A DNA stretch of 64,000 nt from positions 1 to 64,000 of the forward strand of contig JBCCQA010000012.1 of NCBI GenBank assembly GCA_039024635.1, read 5' to 3'. The stretch's first letter is position 1. Every line of letters starts with the position of its first letter. Source of the stretch: Kuafuiihalomonas sp039024635. GTDB taxonomy: Bacteria; Myxococcota; Kuafuiibacteriia; Kuafuiibacteriales; Kuafuiibacteriaceae. The position numbers and the translations under genes were made by a program. The notes beneath the pieces were generated by a model. That model made no database searches. It saw only the letters and a program-made list of their open reading frames with translations, and was not told the DNA's origin. Below, in pieces: positions 51,536 through 60,210 of the stretch.

Positions 51536-51721
51536 AGCGGTACGCTAGCGCGGAGCCGGGCTGGGTCCTAACGAGCTGCGACGATGACCCAGCCACCAAG
51601 GGTCGGCCCGTCGCTGACCCGGTCCTGAGAGTGGATCCCTCTTCGCAGAGTGGAGGCTTGGAGGCCGAGATCAGGGCAGCGTTCCGCAGGAACCGGAACC
51701 GATGGGTCCAGCTCGCGAGGA

Positions 51722-52306
51722 TCAAGACTTGGACGTGGCGTCCTCGGCTTCGGCTTTGGCCGGGGTGGCCATGAGCTCTTTGACGCCCTTGGAGATCCTT
51801 CCCTGCTCGGCCGGCGAGAAGCCCTCGTTCTCCCAGACGATGCGTCCCTCTCGGTTCACCCAGATGCTGAAGGGCGCCGAGCGGCGCGGGTTGATCTGGG
51901 ACGTCACCCGGGTGTCCACGTCGGTGACGACGTCGAAGGAGATACCGAGTCTACGGGCCGCAGGGCCCGCCTGCATGACCGTGTCCTGGGAGTCCATGCT
52001 GATGGCGACTACTCTGAGCCCCTGGCTCTCGTACTTCTTATAGAGCGCCTCGTAGAAGGGGAGCTCCAAGCGGCAGGGCCCGCACCATGTGGCCCAGAAC
52101 AGGATGATGACCGGGTCCTTGCCCAGATGCTCGCCGATGCTGAAGGGTTCGCTGCTCGGTCCTCCTACTGCGGCGGGAAGCTCGAAGGGCGGCACCTGAC
52201 CTCCGATGCGCGCCTCGGCCGTCGGGGCGGGCAGCGAAAGCGACGCCGTGAGTCCAAGGGTTAGGGCGGCCAGGGTGAAGCGGGTTCGCGATCTCGTCTT
52301 CGTCAT
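51722..52306 (-). CDS. TlpA/ResA-like periplasmic thioredoxin
   Basis: 194 residues with a signal peptide ending near APTAEA. The thioredoxin domain has LFWATWCGPCRLELPFYEALYKKY (Cys75, Cys78), LRVVAISMD and the cis-Pro region RRSAPFSIWVNREGRIV. TlpA/ResA proteins reduce disulfides or deliver copper to envelope proteins. It is the last gene of a four-gene operon, 19 bp after the DUF6029-like outer-membrane gene. A second TlpA-like protein lies two genes upstream. Confidence 0.87.
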   Translation of the reverse strand: MTKTRSRTRFTLAALTLGLTASLSLPAPTAEARIGGQVPPFELPAAVGGPSSEPFSIGEHLGKDPVIILFWATWCGPCRLELPFYEALYKKYESQGLRVVAISMDSQDTVMQAGPAARRLGISFDVVTDVDTRVTSQINPRRSAPFSIWVNREGRIVWENEGFSPAEQGRISKGVKELMATPAKAEAEDATSKS

Positions 52307-52325
52307 CAGAGCTCCTCGGTCTCTA

Positions 52326-54092
52326 TCAAATCCGGCCTACGAACTGAACGTTGACGCCCTCATAGGGCGGGACGTCCCGGCAAATGCCGCCGGAGCAGAT
52401 CTGCCCTCCCGGCGTCTGCCCGACGAACACGCTCAGGAAGGTCCCGGGTGTGAAGGTCCAGCGCGTTTCGAGCGAAGGATACAGCCGGCCGTCGAAAATG
52501 TAGTCCCTCTCTTCCCGCCGCTCGACGATGCCAGGCTGAAAGTCCGTCCATAGTAGACCGAGCGCGACCGCCAGCTTGATTCCGTAGCTGTATGTGAGCG
52601 CGGTCCCGCCGATTTCGAAGGGCCGCAGGGCGAAGTTGCCCTCGCTGTCGAAGGCGCGCTCCGTTTCGAATCGATGGTCGAAGGTGAGGTCGAAGGCGTG
52701 GTCTTGGTAGCCCAGCACGAACTCGCCTCGGCCATGGGCGATGGAGCGATCCAGGTCGCCGGACTCGATGCCCAAGGCATCGTCCACCAGGGTCGGCTGG
52801 TTTACGACCTCGAAGCGCGCGCCTACGTCGGCGTTGAAGCTCCAGGTCCAACCGTCGGTGTAGACGGGCCGGCGCTGGATGCCGACCCAGGAGTGGGTGG
52901 CCCAGATGCCGTCCCAGGGGTCGCGCTCCACCTCTTCGGAAAAGCCGTAGAACACGCTGTTGACTGAGAAGGCCCAGGGTCCAGGCAAGAAGGCGTAGTC
53001 GAAGCGAACTCCGCCACCCCGCTGGTTGCCGATGCCTCGGAGTCGCTGGGGTCCGTCGTATTCGACGGCAGGCGCGGCGTTGTAGATTCGCCAGGGTTGC
53101 CCCTCGAGTACGCTCGGCGCGACGAGGAAGTCGGTGTAGTCCTTCCACTCGAAGAGGAGGGTCACACGGTCGAGCTGAAGCTGGGCCGAACCGTAGATGC
53201 CCCGACCGAAGCGTTCGCTGGCTTCCTCGCCGGGTAAGGTCTCGGTGCGCCGCATCACGTTGCCCTCTGCGTAGAGCGCCACCTTGCCTTGGAGCAGAGC
53301 AGGGACTTCGAGGGTGCCGCCGAAGACGTCGACCGCGCGCTGTTCCTCCACCGCCAGCTCGTCGTCCTCGAACCACACGCGAACGGCCTGGCCTTTGGCT
53401 GTGAAACCGGACGCGTTGGGTATTCGGGCGCCGATGGAGCCTCCCAAGACGACGTCTTCCGGGTCCTCGATCACCGCAAGGTTTATCGGGTCTTGGTTTT
53501 GTGGATTGGCGATGCCGCCATGGGCCTGGAAGCGGAGGACCTTCCCGTTGTGCTTGGCGTGGGCGCCCCGCAGGGCGTTATCGACGCCGAGGAGGTCGAC
53601 CTTTCTGAACGACAGCGCTACGCCTCGACCGAGAACGAGCTGGGTGTCGCCGGCCTCCAGCGTCCACGCCGGCGTGGGATCCCAGCGAAGGGCCAGGCGC
53701 TCCGGACGCAGGTCCCAGTCGAGGTAGCAGCGCGAGTCGTCTTGGATGCCCGAGGGGCAGTCTTCGCCGCCTATGGCGTGATCGACGAAGGGCACGAAGG
53801 CGTCGATTCGTGACTCCAGCCGAAGGGTCTGCGCCTGCAGGCTGAGATCCAGGCGCTGGTAGATGCTGAAAAAGTCATCGTCGTACGGGTTCACGTCATA
53901 GTTTTCACCCCGATAGCGGATCAGGGTGGTTGACGTGAGCTGAAACGAAGTCCGGCCCACGCCCGGAAGCTCCAGGGCGAGCCCGTTCTGTGCCTGCGCC
54001 GCACCGACGTAGGTCAGGGAAAGCAGGCTGCTGAGAAAGGTGAGGCGCGCGGCCGTCCACAGGACAGACCGCGGCGCCTGGCGTCGGCTCAC
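52326..54092 (-). CDS. outer-membrane protein, DUF6029-like
   Basis: 588 residues from a GTG (54092) that overlaps the stop of the TlpA lipoprotein gene (GTGA). A signal peptide ends VGAAQAQNG. The rest is beta-barrel in character, with many aromatic amphipathic strands (FSIYQRLDLSLQAQTLRLESRID, VYTDGWTWSFNADVGARFEV). The chain does not end in an aromatic, but ENYDVNPYDDDFFSIYQ and LGRGVALSFRK match the family that databases call DUF6029, as I remember it. Sandwiched between two thioredoxin-like genes, it may host a metal- or disulfide-bearing substrate; that is inference. Confidence 0.7.
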   Translation of the reverse strand: MSRRQAPRSVLWTAARLTFLSSLLSLTYVGAAQAQNGLALELPGVGRTSFQLTSTTLIRYRGENYDVNPYDDDFFSIYQRLDLSLQAQTLRLESRIDAFVPFVDHAIGGEDCPSGIQDDSRCYLDWDLRPERLALRWDPTPAWTLEAGDTQLVLGRGVALSFRKVDLLGVDNALRGAHAKHNGKVLRFQAHGGIANPQNQDPINLAVIEDPEDVVLGGSIGARIPNASGFTAKGQAVRVWFEDDELAVEEQRAVDVFGGTLEVPALLQGKVALYAEGNVMRRTETLPGEEASERFGRGIYGSAQLQLDRVTLLFEWKDYTDFLVAPSVLEGQPWRIYNAAPAVEYDGPQRLRGIGNQRGGGVRFDYAFLPGPWAFSVNSVFYGFSEEVERDPWDGIWATHSWVGIQRRPVYTDGWTWSFNADVGARFEVVNQPTLVDDALGIESGDLDRSIAHGRGEFVLGYQDHAFDLTFDHRFETERAFDSEGNFALRPFEIGGTALTYSYGIKLAVALGLLWTDFQPGIVERREERDYIFDGRLYPSLETRWTFTPGTFLSVFVGQTPGGQICSGGICRDVPPYEGVNVQFVGRI

Positions 54093-54847
54093 CGGCCGAG
54101 CAGCTCGTCCAGCGTGGCGCGAAGGCCGCTGAGGTTGGGCGTGAAGCCGATGATTCGGCGGACGATCTGGCCCTCGCGGTTCACGATGACGTTCCCCGGA
54201 TAGCCGTTCTGACCCGGCGGGAAGTACACGGCGACCTCCTGGGCCGGGTCCATGAGCATCCGGTGATCGATGGCCTCTCGGTCCAGGCTGAAGCTGTTCT
54301 CCCAGTTCGAGCAGACGCTCTGCGTCGGGGCGCCGCCCGCCTGGTTCTGGTCGATTACGGTCAGGAAGCGGACACCGAGGGGTCCGTATTCGTCCATGAT
54401 GCCTTGGCCGATCTCTTGGGCCTCGAGTCGGCAGGGACCGCACCACTCGGCCGCGCGAATGAGCACGGTGAAGGTGCTTTCGCAGAAGCCGTCCTCATCG
54501 GTGTAGAAGTCGAAAGCCGTCCCATCACAGTAGGTCACGCCGTCGAAGGGGCGGAAGTTTGCGCCTTCACGGGTACCGAAGCCGCTGCTCGGACCTTCGC
54601 ACACCTCGACCTCGCCCATGTCTTCCGTGGCAACGCCCATGTCGACGTCGCCCATGGAATCGCCTGCATCGACGATGGGGTCAGGCTCCATCCCGGCGTC
54701 GATGACCCCCCCGCTGCCGTTTCCACTGGTTCCGTTTCCGCTGGTTCCGTTTCCACTGTTGGTGCCGCCATTTCCGGTTTCGGTCCCGCAGGCGTAGACC
54801 CCCAAAAGGCCGACGGCGCACAGGGCGACGGTTCGATTCAATTTCAT
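54089..54847 (-). CDS. TlpA-like thioredoxin lipoprotein
   Basis: 252 residues. Of two adjacent ATGs, 54847 has the better distance to GGAG. Signal ends GVYAC (Cys20). A low-complexity Gly/Asn/Ser linker (TNSGNGTSGNGTSGNGSGG) and Asp/Met stretch precede the thioredoxin domain: RAAEWCGPCRLEA (Cys136, Cys139), VRFLTVIDQN and the cis-Pro FPPGQNGYPGNVIVNREGQIV. A distinctive Cys-rich insert (CEGPSS, YCDGTAFDF, GFCEST) precedes it. Surface- or outer-membrane-anchored redox protein, coupled to the next gene by a GTGA overlap. Confidence 0.86.
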   Translation of the reverse strand: MKLNRTVALCAVGLLGVYACGTETGNGGTNSGNGTSGNGTSGNGSGGVIDAGMEPDPIVDAGDSMGDVDMGVATEDMGEVEVCEGPSSGFGTREGANFRPFDGVTYCDGTAFDFYTDEDGFCESTFTVLIRAAEWCGPCRLEAQEIGQGIMDEYGPLGVRFLTVIDQNQAGGAPTQSVCSNWENSFSLDREAIDHRMLMDPAQEVAVYFPPGQNGYPGNVIVNREGQIVRRIIGFTPNLSGLRATLDELLGR

Positions 54848-54876
54848 CATGGTCTCCATTCTTTCTTTCTTCGCCC

Positions 54877-55971
54877 TCAGTTGGGGGCGCATCGGGTGGT
54901 GGGGCCCTGCGCGGTCTGGACGGTCACGCAGGAGTGGTCGGCCGGGCAGGTCACGTTGCCGCCGACGCCGCACGTGCCAGGACCACAGTAGCCGAGGTCA
55001 AAAGTCTTGTTTCCGATCCTACGGATGCAGTCATAGCCTTCGCGGCACTCGCTGGCGTCAGCGCAGCCTGCGAGGCAAAGTCCCAGGTCTTGCCGAGAGC
55101 GAGCCGTGCCCGCTGGAAGGCAGACGGGATTGTCGCCCGGGCAGGTGCCCGGCGGAAGGGCGTCGCCCGAGAAGAAGTCGTTGGCGTTGAAGCCGCTGGG
55201 GAGGATGCAGTTGCCGACGCAGGTGCCGTTGACCCAGCCCGTAGGCAGGGTCGAGCTGCCTCCCTCGAAGCAGTTTCCGCTCGCGCACTGGCCGTCGGAG
55301 GTGCACGGGCCTCCGTTGGGGCTGAGTCCCAGAGTCATGGGGTCGTCCGGCGGATCTTCGGCCTGGCACTCCCCAGTGAATCGATCACAGAAGGTTCCCC
55401 ACTGGCACTCTTCGTCGCTGCTGCATACCGGTATGCAAAGCCCGCCTCCGGGCAGCGCGTTGACGATGCAGGTGTAGCCGTCGCGGCCGCAGTCGAGACC
55501 ATTCAAGCAGTTGAACTCACAGGTGAACTGACCAGCGGGCTCGGCGCCTCGGTCGGCGCAGTGGTGATAGACGGTGAAGCCGCCCCGGGTGATCTCGCAA
55601 GCCGTGCGGTCGTTGGGCGAGTCGCAGGGCCGCGTGCAGTAACCGCCTGGAAAACCTTCTTCGGCGCTGCGACAGATGCCGCCGAAGTCCATGCAATCTT
55701 CGTCTGCGATGCAGCGCCCGAAGAACTCCCCAAAGTCCGACGGCAGCGGACCGAAGTCGGGGCCCAAGTCTGGCGTGCCCAAGTCGGGCGCCCCGGCGTC
55801 GATCGGCTCGTCGGGTCCGCCCAGGTCGGGTTCGGTGGACGCATCCGGACTGCCCACTGAAGTGTCGGTGACTCCAGCGTCCGAATCGTCGAGGCCGTCC
55901 CCGTCCGAGCTGCAAGCCGCGAGCGCGAAACCTAGACAGCCGAGTTGCGCGATGCGCGCGGCGCGTGACAT
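54877..55971 (-). CDS. Cys-rich lipoprotein, first gene of the DUF6029/TlpA operon
   Basis: 364 residues from ATG 55971; signal FALAAC (Cys19-20 region). A PDLG/DAG linker (EPDLGGPDEPIDAGAPDLGTPDLGPDFG) is followed by about 250 residues with some 30 Cys in irregular EGF-like blocks ('C..DEDC...GGICR', 'C.SDEECQWGTFCD', 'C.SDGQCASGNC', 'C..GCADASECREGYDC'). They resemble Cys-rich modules common in Myxococcota surface proteins. Its many disulfides make it a natural client of the two thioredoxin-like proteins downstream. Divergent from the gene at 56056. Confidence 0.75.
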   Translation of the reverse strand: MSRAARIAQLGCLGFALAACSSDGDGLDDSDAGVTDTSVGSPDASTEPDLGGPDEPIDAGAPDLGTPDLGPDFGPLPSDFGEFFGRCIADEDCMDFGGICRSAEEGFPGGYCTRPCDSPNDRTACEITRGGFTVYHHCADRGAEPAGQFTCEFNCLNGLDCGRDGYTCIVNALPGGGLCIPVCSSDEECQWGTFCDRFTGECQAEDPPDDPMTLGLSPNGGPCTSDGQCASGNCFEGGSSTLPTGWVNGTCVGNCILPSGFNANDFFSGDALPPGTCPGDNPVCLPAGTARSRQDLGLCLAGCADASECREGYDCIRRIGNKTFDLGYCGPGTCGVGGNVTCPADHSCVTVQTAQGPTTRCAPN

Positions 55972-55991
55972 ACGACACCTGCCGTATTGCG

Positions 55992-56005
55992 CGGTTGCGC
56001 AACCG
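55992..56005. promoter_or_regulatory. 14-bp perfect palindrome in a divergent promoter
   Basis: CGGTTGCGCAACCG lies 21 bp from the minus-strand start (55971) and 51 bp from the plus-strand start (56056). A run of nine T follows at 56018-56026. It could be an operator shared by the two lipoprotein units. A palindrome then a T-run also resembles a terminator, but the 12-base gap and the divergent setting argue against that. Confidence 0.5.
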
Positions 56006-56055
56006 TCAACGATCGCGTTTTTTTTTGCGGTCCGACGGAGGCTTCGAGGTCCCTC

Positions 56056-57846
56056 ATGATGCGTTGCGCCCGCCAATCCAGTCTATCGATCTTCGCTCTG
56101 CTCCTCTTCGCGACGGCCTGTGGCGATAGCCCCGGCGATTTGGGGCCGGCGGATGCCGGAACCGGAGAAAACCCTGAAGACATGGGGGTCGTCGGCCTCC
56201 CCGACGCGTCGACGGACTTGGGGCCGGATGCCTCGATGGACATGGGCATGGTCATGGACGCCGGCACGCCGGATCTGGGTACGCCCGACATGGGGCGGCC
56301 GGACGCAGGCGCCTTTGCCTGCGATCTTCCCCAGGTGGTAACCGGCGTCCTGAACGAGACCATCCAGGTCTCCTTCGATACCTCGGCGACCGAGCTCCGT
56401 CCTAGGGACCTGGGTCTGCTCTGCGGCAACTCGGACCCCGCGACCCGCTGGGCTCCCCAACAGATCATCGCCTACGAAGTCCCCGGAAACGGTCCCGTGG
56501 CCGTCAGATTCAGCACGCGGAACGCCGGCACCTCCACGAACTTCGACACCGTAGTTCAGGTCCGCCGGGGCTCCTGCGACGCGCCGCCGCCTCTCGAGGA
56601 CGGTCGCTTCCCGGCGCCCTCCTGCTTCGAGGACGCGACCGAGAGCCTCCAAGCGCCAGACTTCCGGAGTGAGGGTGCGATCCAGGCCGCGGGCGGAGAG
56701 ATCCTCTACTTCGTGGTCACCGGGTACAGCGGGGGGACAGTGCCCCAGCTCGACGACCAGGGTGCGGTCACACTCGACATCACGCCCACCTCCAACGAGC
56801 CGCCGAGGCTCGATGATGCGAGCCCCTATATATTCGGGCAGGACCTGTTCATTCGGCTGAACGGCGACGATCCCGACGGAAACGTGCGGGGCGCCATCCT
56901 GAACTTCCGTATCGGCGGCCAGGTAGCCGACATCTACGGAATCGGGACCGCCGACGGGAACGTCAGCGCCATAGTCTTCGACCAGCGACCCAACGAAGTC
57001 CGAAACTACGTCGGCCGGCCCCAAGTGCCTTTCATGCTCCCCTCGGCCCCACCACCCGGCGTGGATGGCGTCTTCGTCCTCGACGCCCAGGTGGTCGGCC
57101 TCAACCCAACATTGAGCCAGTTCATCCAGAACGCCGGAATCCAGCAGTTGGGCGTCCGGGTCTTCGACGACGCCTTCGCGATCAGCGAGGAGCGGATCGT
57201 AGACGTGATTCTCAACGGTCGTCGGGCTGACTTCGGTGAGAGCTGCGTGTCCGCCATCTGTGCCGAGCCTTTCGTCTGTGAGGCCGACGTCTGCGGCCCA
57301 GGCGCGGCGGCTCAGATGGCCTGTGACCCGATGAACGTCATCGACGCCGGCCTTTCGGACACGAGTTCGGTGAGCGAAGTCATGGTTCGCATTCCCTTCG
57401 GCGCCGGGGCATTCGGCACGCCTTCCTGCGTCGCCCCGGGCACGGCAGAAGCCGCCGAAGCCGTCCTGGCCGTCGAGATCCCCGCCGCGGGGCGCTTTGA
57501 TCTTCTGGCCACCACGGACAACGAGACGACTGGAACCCGGGACACGATCATGTACCTACGGCAGAACTGCGTGAACCCTCAGTCCCAGCTCGCCTGCAAT
57601 GACGACATCGAACAGGGGAACGACGCGAGCGCGGTGGAGGTCTTGGACATCCTGCCGGGGACCTACTTCTTGATCGTCGAGCCTGCCCGTCGGACCCCGC
57701 TCACGCAGTCCATCGACCTCGGCGTGGATCTCCGACTGCGACCCGTCGTTGGACAAGGTCAGGCCTGTGACCCAGCGGAACTCCTTAGCCGTTGCGAAGT
57801 GGGAAGCTGTCAGGGCGCGGCGGGCGCCGAGACCTGCACGCTCTGA
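56056..57846 (+). CDS. large lipoprotein with pre-peptidase-type domains
   Basis: 596 residues; the ATGs at 56056 and 56059 precede a lipoprotein signal (LLLFATAC). A DAG/DMG/PDMG linker spans about 60 residues. Two beta domains resemble bacterial pre-peptidase C-terminal folds (ATRWAPQQIIAYEVPGNGPVAVRFSTRNAGTSTNFDTVVQVRRGSC and FDLLATTDNETTGTRDTIMYLRQNC), with the typical 'lD..l.vr...C' strands. A Cys-rich link (ESCVSAICAEPFVCEADVCG) lies between. Likely surface-exposed. Shares a 85-bp promoter region with the Cys-rich lipoprotein operon and is convergent with the MbnH-like gene. Confidence 0.68.
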   Translation: MMRCARQSSLSIFALLLFATACGDSPGDLGPADAGTGENPEDMGVVGLPDASTDLGPDASMDMGMVMDAGTPDLGTPDMGRPDAGAFACDLPQVVTGVLNETIQVSFDTSATELRPRDLGLLCGNSDPATRWAPQQIIAYEVPGNGPVAVRFSTRNAGTSTNFDTVVQVRRGSCDAPPPLEDGRFPAPSCFEDATESLQAPDFRSEGAIQAAGGEILYFVVTGYSGGTVPQLDDQGAVTLDITPTSNEPPRLDDASPYIFGQDLFIRLNGDDPDGNVRGAILNFRIGGQVADIYGIGTADGNVSAIVFDQRPNEVRNYVGRPQVPFMLPSAPPPGVDGVFVLDAQVVGLNPTLSQFIQNAGIQQLGVRVFDDAFAISEERIVDVILNGRRADFGESCVSAICAEPFVCEADVCGPGAAAQMACDPMNVIDAGLSDTSSVSEVMVRIPFGAGAFGTPSCVAPGTAEAAEAVLAVEIPAAGRFDLLATTDNETTGTRDTIMYLRQNCVNPQSQLACNDDIEQGNDASAVEVLDILPGTYFLIVEPARRTPLTQSIDLGVDLRLRPVVGQGQACDPAELLSRCEVGSCQGAAGAETCTL

Positions 57847-57873
57847 CGGGCTGCGCTCTGCAGACCCTCTCGC

Positions 57874-59061
57874 TCAGTCCGTCGCGAAGGGGTCGGACAG
57901 CCCGGGATCGCGGAGGAAACTCTCGTCGGTCAAAGACTGAAGGAAGGCCTTCAAGTCTGCCCTTTCCTCCGACGTGATCTCAAAGCCAGCCACGAATCCG
58001 GAGCGAAGAGGACTCAAGGCGCCGTCCCCTGCATCGGGCCCGGTCTCGATGAGGCGGCCGCCTCGCGCATAGTGGTCGATGACCTCGTCGATCGTCTGCA
58101 TCGAGCCGTCGTGCATGTAGGGCGCAGTGACCGTGATGTTTCGGAGAGTCGGTGCCCGAAATTTCCCCATGTCACTCGGTCGGAGAGTGATTTCGTAGAC
58201 GCCCGTGTCTCGGGCCGGGTAGCTGCCGAGTCCGTCGATGTTGTAGAGCCCGGTGTTCTGGAAGGACACCTCGCGAAAAGCCGTGCCGTCGTGCTGGACG
58301 TTGGCCGTGAAGTTGAAGCCGCCGTGACAGTGAAAGCACTCCAGGCGCTCGCCGAAGAAGAGGTCGAGGCCCCGCAGGGCCGACTCGCTCAGCGCTTCGC
58401 TTTCGCTGCCATAAACGAAGCGGTCATAGGCTGATCGACCAGAGATGAGGGTCCTCTGAAAGGCGGCCAGGGCTTTGGTGATGTTCCCGATCGAAATGGG
58501 CGCCTCGTCCTCCGGGAAGGCTTGGTCGAACCAGGCGGGGTAGCGCTCGTCCTCTTCCAGTCGTTCGAGCAGCACGTCTTCTCGGCCCGCCATGCCGAGT
58601 TCGACGGGCTCTTCCCCGAACATCGGCACGAGGACGTGCTCTTCTAGTCGATCCAGGAGCGGATTCGCCCAGGTCTGGACCGGGTTGTAGGCCGCGTTGG
58701 TCAAAGACATCGAGTTTCGGGGATGGAGCTCGCCGGTGCTGCCTACCGACCGCTCCAGCCCATCCGAGAACGCGAGATCCTGCCGATGGCAGCTGGCGCA
58801 GCTTTGGGTTTCGTTCAGCGAGAGCCGTACGTCGTAGAAAAGGTGTCGGCCTAGTTCGACCTTGCCGGCCGACATCGGGTTGTCTTCAGGAATCCGGGGG
58901 GTAGGGAAACCCTCTGGGAGGTCCCACACATAGGGCTCCGCGGCGGGAAGCTGCGCTTCCTCGCCACACCCGACGAGCAGGAGCAGTGCGGCCGCAGCCA
59001 CTCTCTGCCTTGCCCGGGCCCTAGCATCGGGGCGGACGATCTTCTCGGCTCTTGGACCCAA
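57874..59061 (-). CDS. diheme MauG/MbnH-like enzyme (cytochrome c peroxidase superfamily)
   Basis: About 395 residues if the TTG at 59061 is the start; no ATG fits, and this choice follows the MbnP stop. A lipoprotein-type signal (ALLLLVGC) precedes two haem motifs, CASCH and CFHCH, 170 residues apart. Family features include LGRHLFYDVRLS, NSMSLTNAAYNP, GKFRAPTLRNITVTAPYMHDGS and the C-terminal LKAFLQSLTD. The neighbouring four-Cys protein identifies it as the MXAN_0977/MbnH type, known to oxidise Trp of MbnP to kynurenine. Periplasmic or surface-attached. Cotranscribed with the upstream mbnP-like gene (28 bp). Confidence 0.88.
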   Translation of the reverse strand: MGPRAEKIVRPDARARARQRVAAAALLLLVGCGEEAQLPAAEPYVWDLPEGFPTPRIPEDNPMSAGKVELGRHLFYDVRLSLNETQSCASCHRQDLAFSDGLERSVGSTGELHPRNSMSLTNAAYNPVQTWANPLLDRLEEHVLVPMFGEEPVELGMAGREDVLLERLEEDERYPAWFDQAFPEDEAPISIGNITKALAAFQRTLISGRSAYDRFVYGSESEALSESALRGLDLFFGERLECFHCHGGFNFTANVQHDGTAFREVSFQNTGLYNIDGLGSYPARDTGVYEITLRPSDMGKFRAPTLRNITVTAPYMHDGSMQTIDEVIDHYARGGRLIETGPDAGDGALSPLRSGFVAGFEITSEERADLKAFLQSLTDESFLRDPGLSDPFATD

Positions 59062-59089
59062 GGACGCGGACCTCAGTGAACAAGGCAGC

Positions 59090-59965
59090 TCAAGGGAGGG
59101 CGTTGGGGCCCATCCTCGAAAAGATCCTTTGATCACCCGCTTCGCTTCCGCCGTAGGACAGACCGAAGTTACTGAATACAGCCCCGCACTCCGGATCATT
59201 GGGAGCGCTCATGCACCCTGGCGGGGTCATTTCGGTGTTGCTGAGTGGTGCGCTCTCCAGCAGCGCGCCGATGTCGAGGAGCACGACCTCGCCCGACGAG
59301 AAGTCTGGGAGCTCCACTCGGACGCGGTTGGGGTTCATGCAGGCGGTGACGCCGCCCATGGGTCCGCCGTCGCAGCCGGTGCTCCCGAGGTGAACGTTGT
59401 AGGGTCCGCCGCCTGCGAAGCCGTCCAGACGCAGGAACTTGTAGCCACCCTGCCAGTTCCAGAACATCGAGGTCAGGCTGACGGGGCCCGTAGCCTGGGC
59501 CACGTCCTGGTGATTGACCTCGAAAGGAACGCCCAAGGTGAACGCCAGTCCACGGGTCGGCGCCTCGCCCGGGTCGCCGTCCGACGCTGGGACTTCGAGC
59601 TGGCCCTGCACGACGGCCCGGGTCTCGGTCGTCCCCAGCGCGCACTCCGAGGCGCCGTCCTCGAAGTCGAGGAGGGCCACCCGCCCGTCCTGCCACTGAC
59701 CATCGTCGTCGAGCATCAGGGACTGCCGCTCCGTTCCGGACCCGATGGTCACGTCGGAGATGAAGAAGCGAAGACCTCGGTACTCGAAGTTGCCATCGCC
59801 GACCGAGTAGCTTTCGCCGCAGCGCAACGGCTCCCCGCCCGCCAGAGCGGCAAAGCGGAGCTCTACATCGTTGGTGAAGGTCGCTTGGTCCTCCCCGCAA
59901 CCTGAGGCGACAACGGTCGTGCATAGAGTGAGGGTACCAAGGGCAGGCAGCGTTGCTCTTCGCAT
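59090..59965 (-). CDS. MbnP-like four-Cys copper protein (metallo-mystery pair)
   Basis: 291 residues from ATG 59965, with lipobox VASGC (Cys23). Cys49, 108, 198, 209, 251 and 260 are spaced as in the TIGR04052/MXAN_0976 'metallo-mystery pair' family. The hallmark LTSMFWNWQGGYKFLRLDG holds the conserved tryptophans; in studied MbnP one Trp becomes kynurenine and forms part of a Cu(I) site. YRGLRFFISDV is the other family mark. It precedes the MbnH-like enzyme in the same operon. Predicted copper binding at the cell surface; unlike methanotroph MbnP it has no methanobactin genes nearby. Confidence 0.88.
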   Translation of the reverse strand: MRRATLPALGTLTLCTTVVASGCGEDQATFTNDVELRFAALAGGEPLRCGESYSVGDGNFEYRGLRFFISDVTIGSGTERQSLMLDDDGQWQDGRVALLDFEDGASECALGTTETRAVVQGQLEVPASDGDPGEAPTRGLAFTLGVPFEVNHQDVAQATGPVSLTSMFWNWQGGYKFLRLDGFAGGGPYNVHLGSTGCDGGPMGGVTACMNPNRVRVELPDFSSGEVVLLDIGALLESAPLSNTEMTPPGCMSAPNDPECGAVFSNFGLSYGGSEAGDQRIFSRMGPNALP

Positions 59966-60210
59966 CGGAGCTGACCTAGGGATTGGGACCGACGAAGTAA
60001 AGCGCGCCCCGGCAAAGGGACCTTGGGCCTTCGGGGCACTGGCCCCAAGCGCGCCAAACCTTCGGGATCCCCCCGCTCCACCTGGCTCTCGCATGAGGCC
60101 TGTCGACCCTCGACCGTTCCATTTGTACCGGATCGGTCCGTTCGAAAACGAACGGCTCACAACTTCGGGTCTGTCTTGCGAATCCCTGTCCCTTGTGAAA
60201 CCCGTCCCTC

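Noticed and set aside
56006..56030. Intrinsic terminator (palindrome followed by nine T)
   Set aside because: The stem and T-run are separated by 12 bases, and the site lies in a divergent promoter where a terminator has no upstream gene to stop.
56083..57024. Minus-strand frame inside the 56056 lipoprotein gene
   Set aside because: Shadow of the lipoprotein; no motif.
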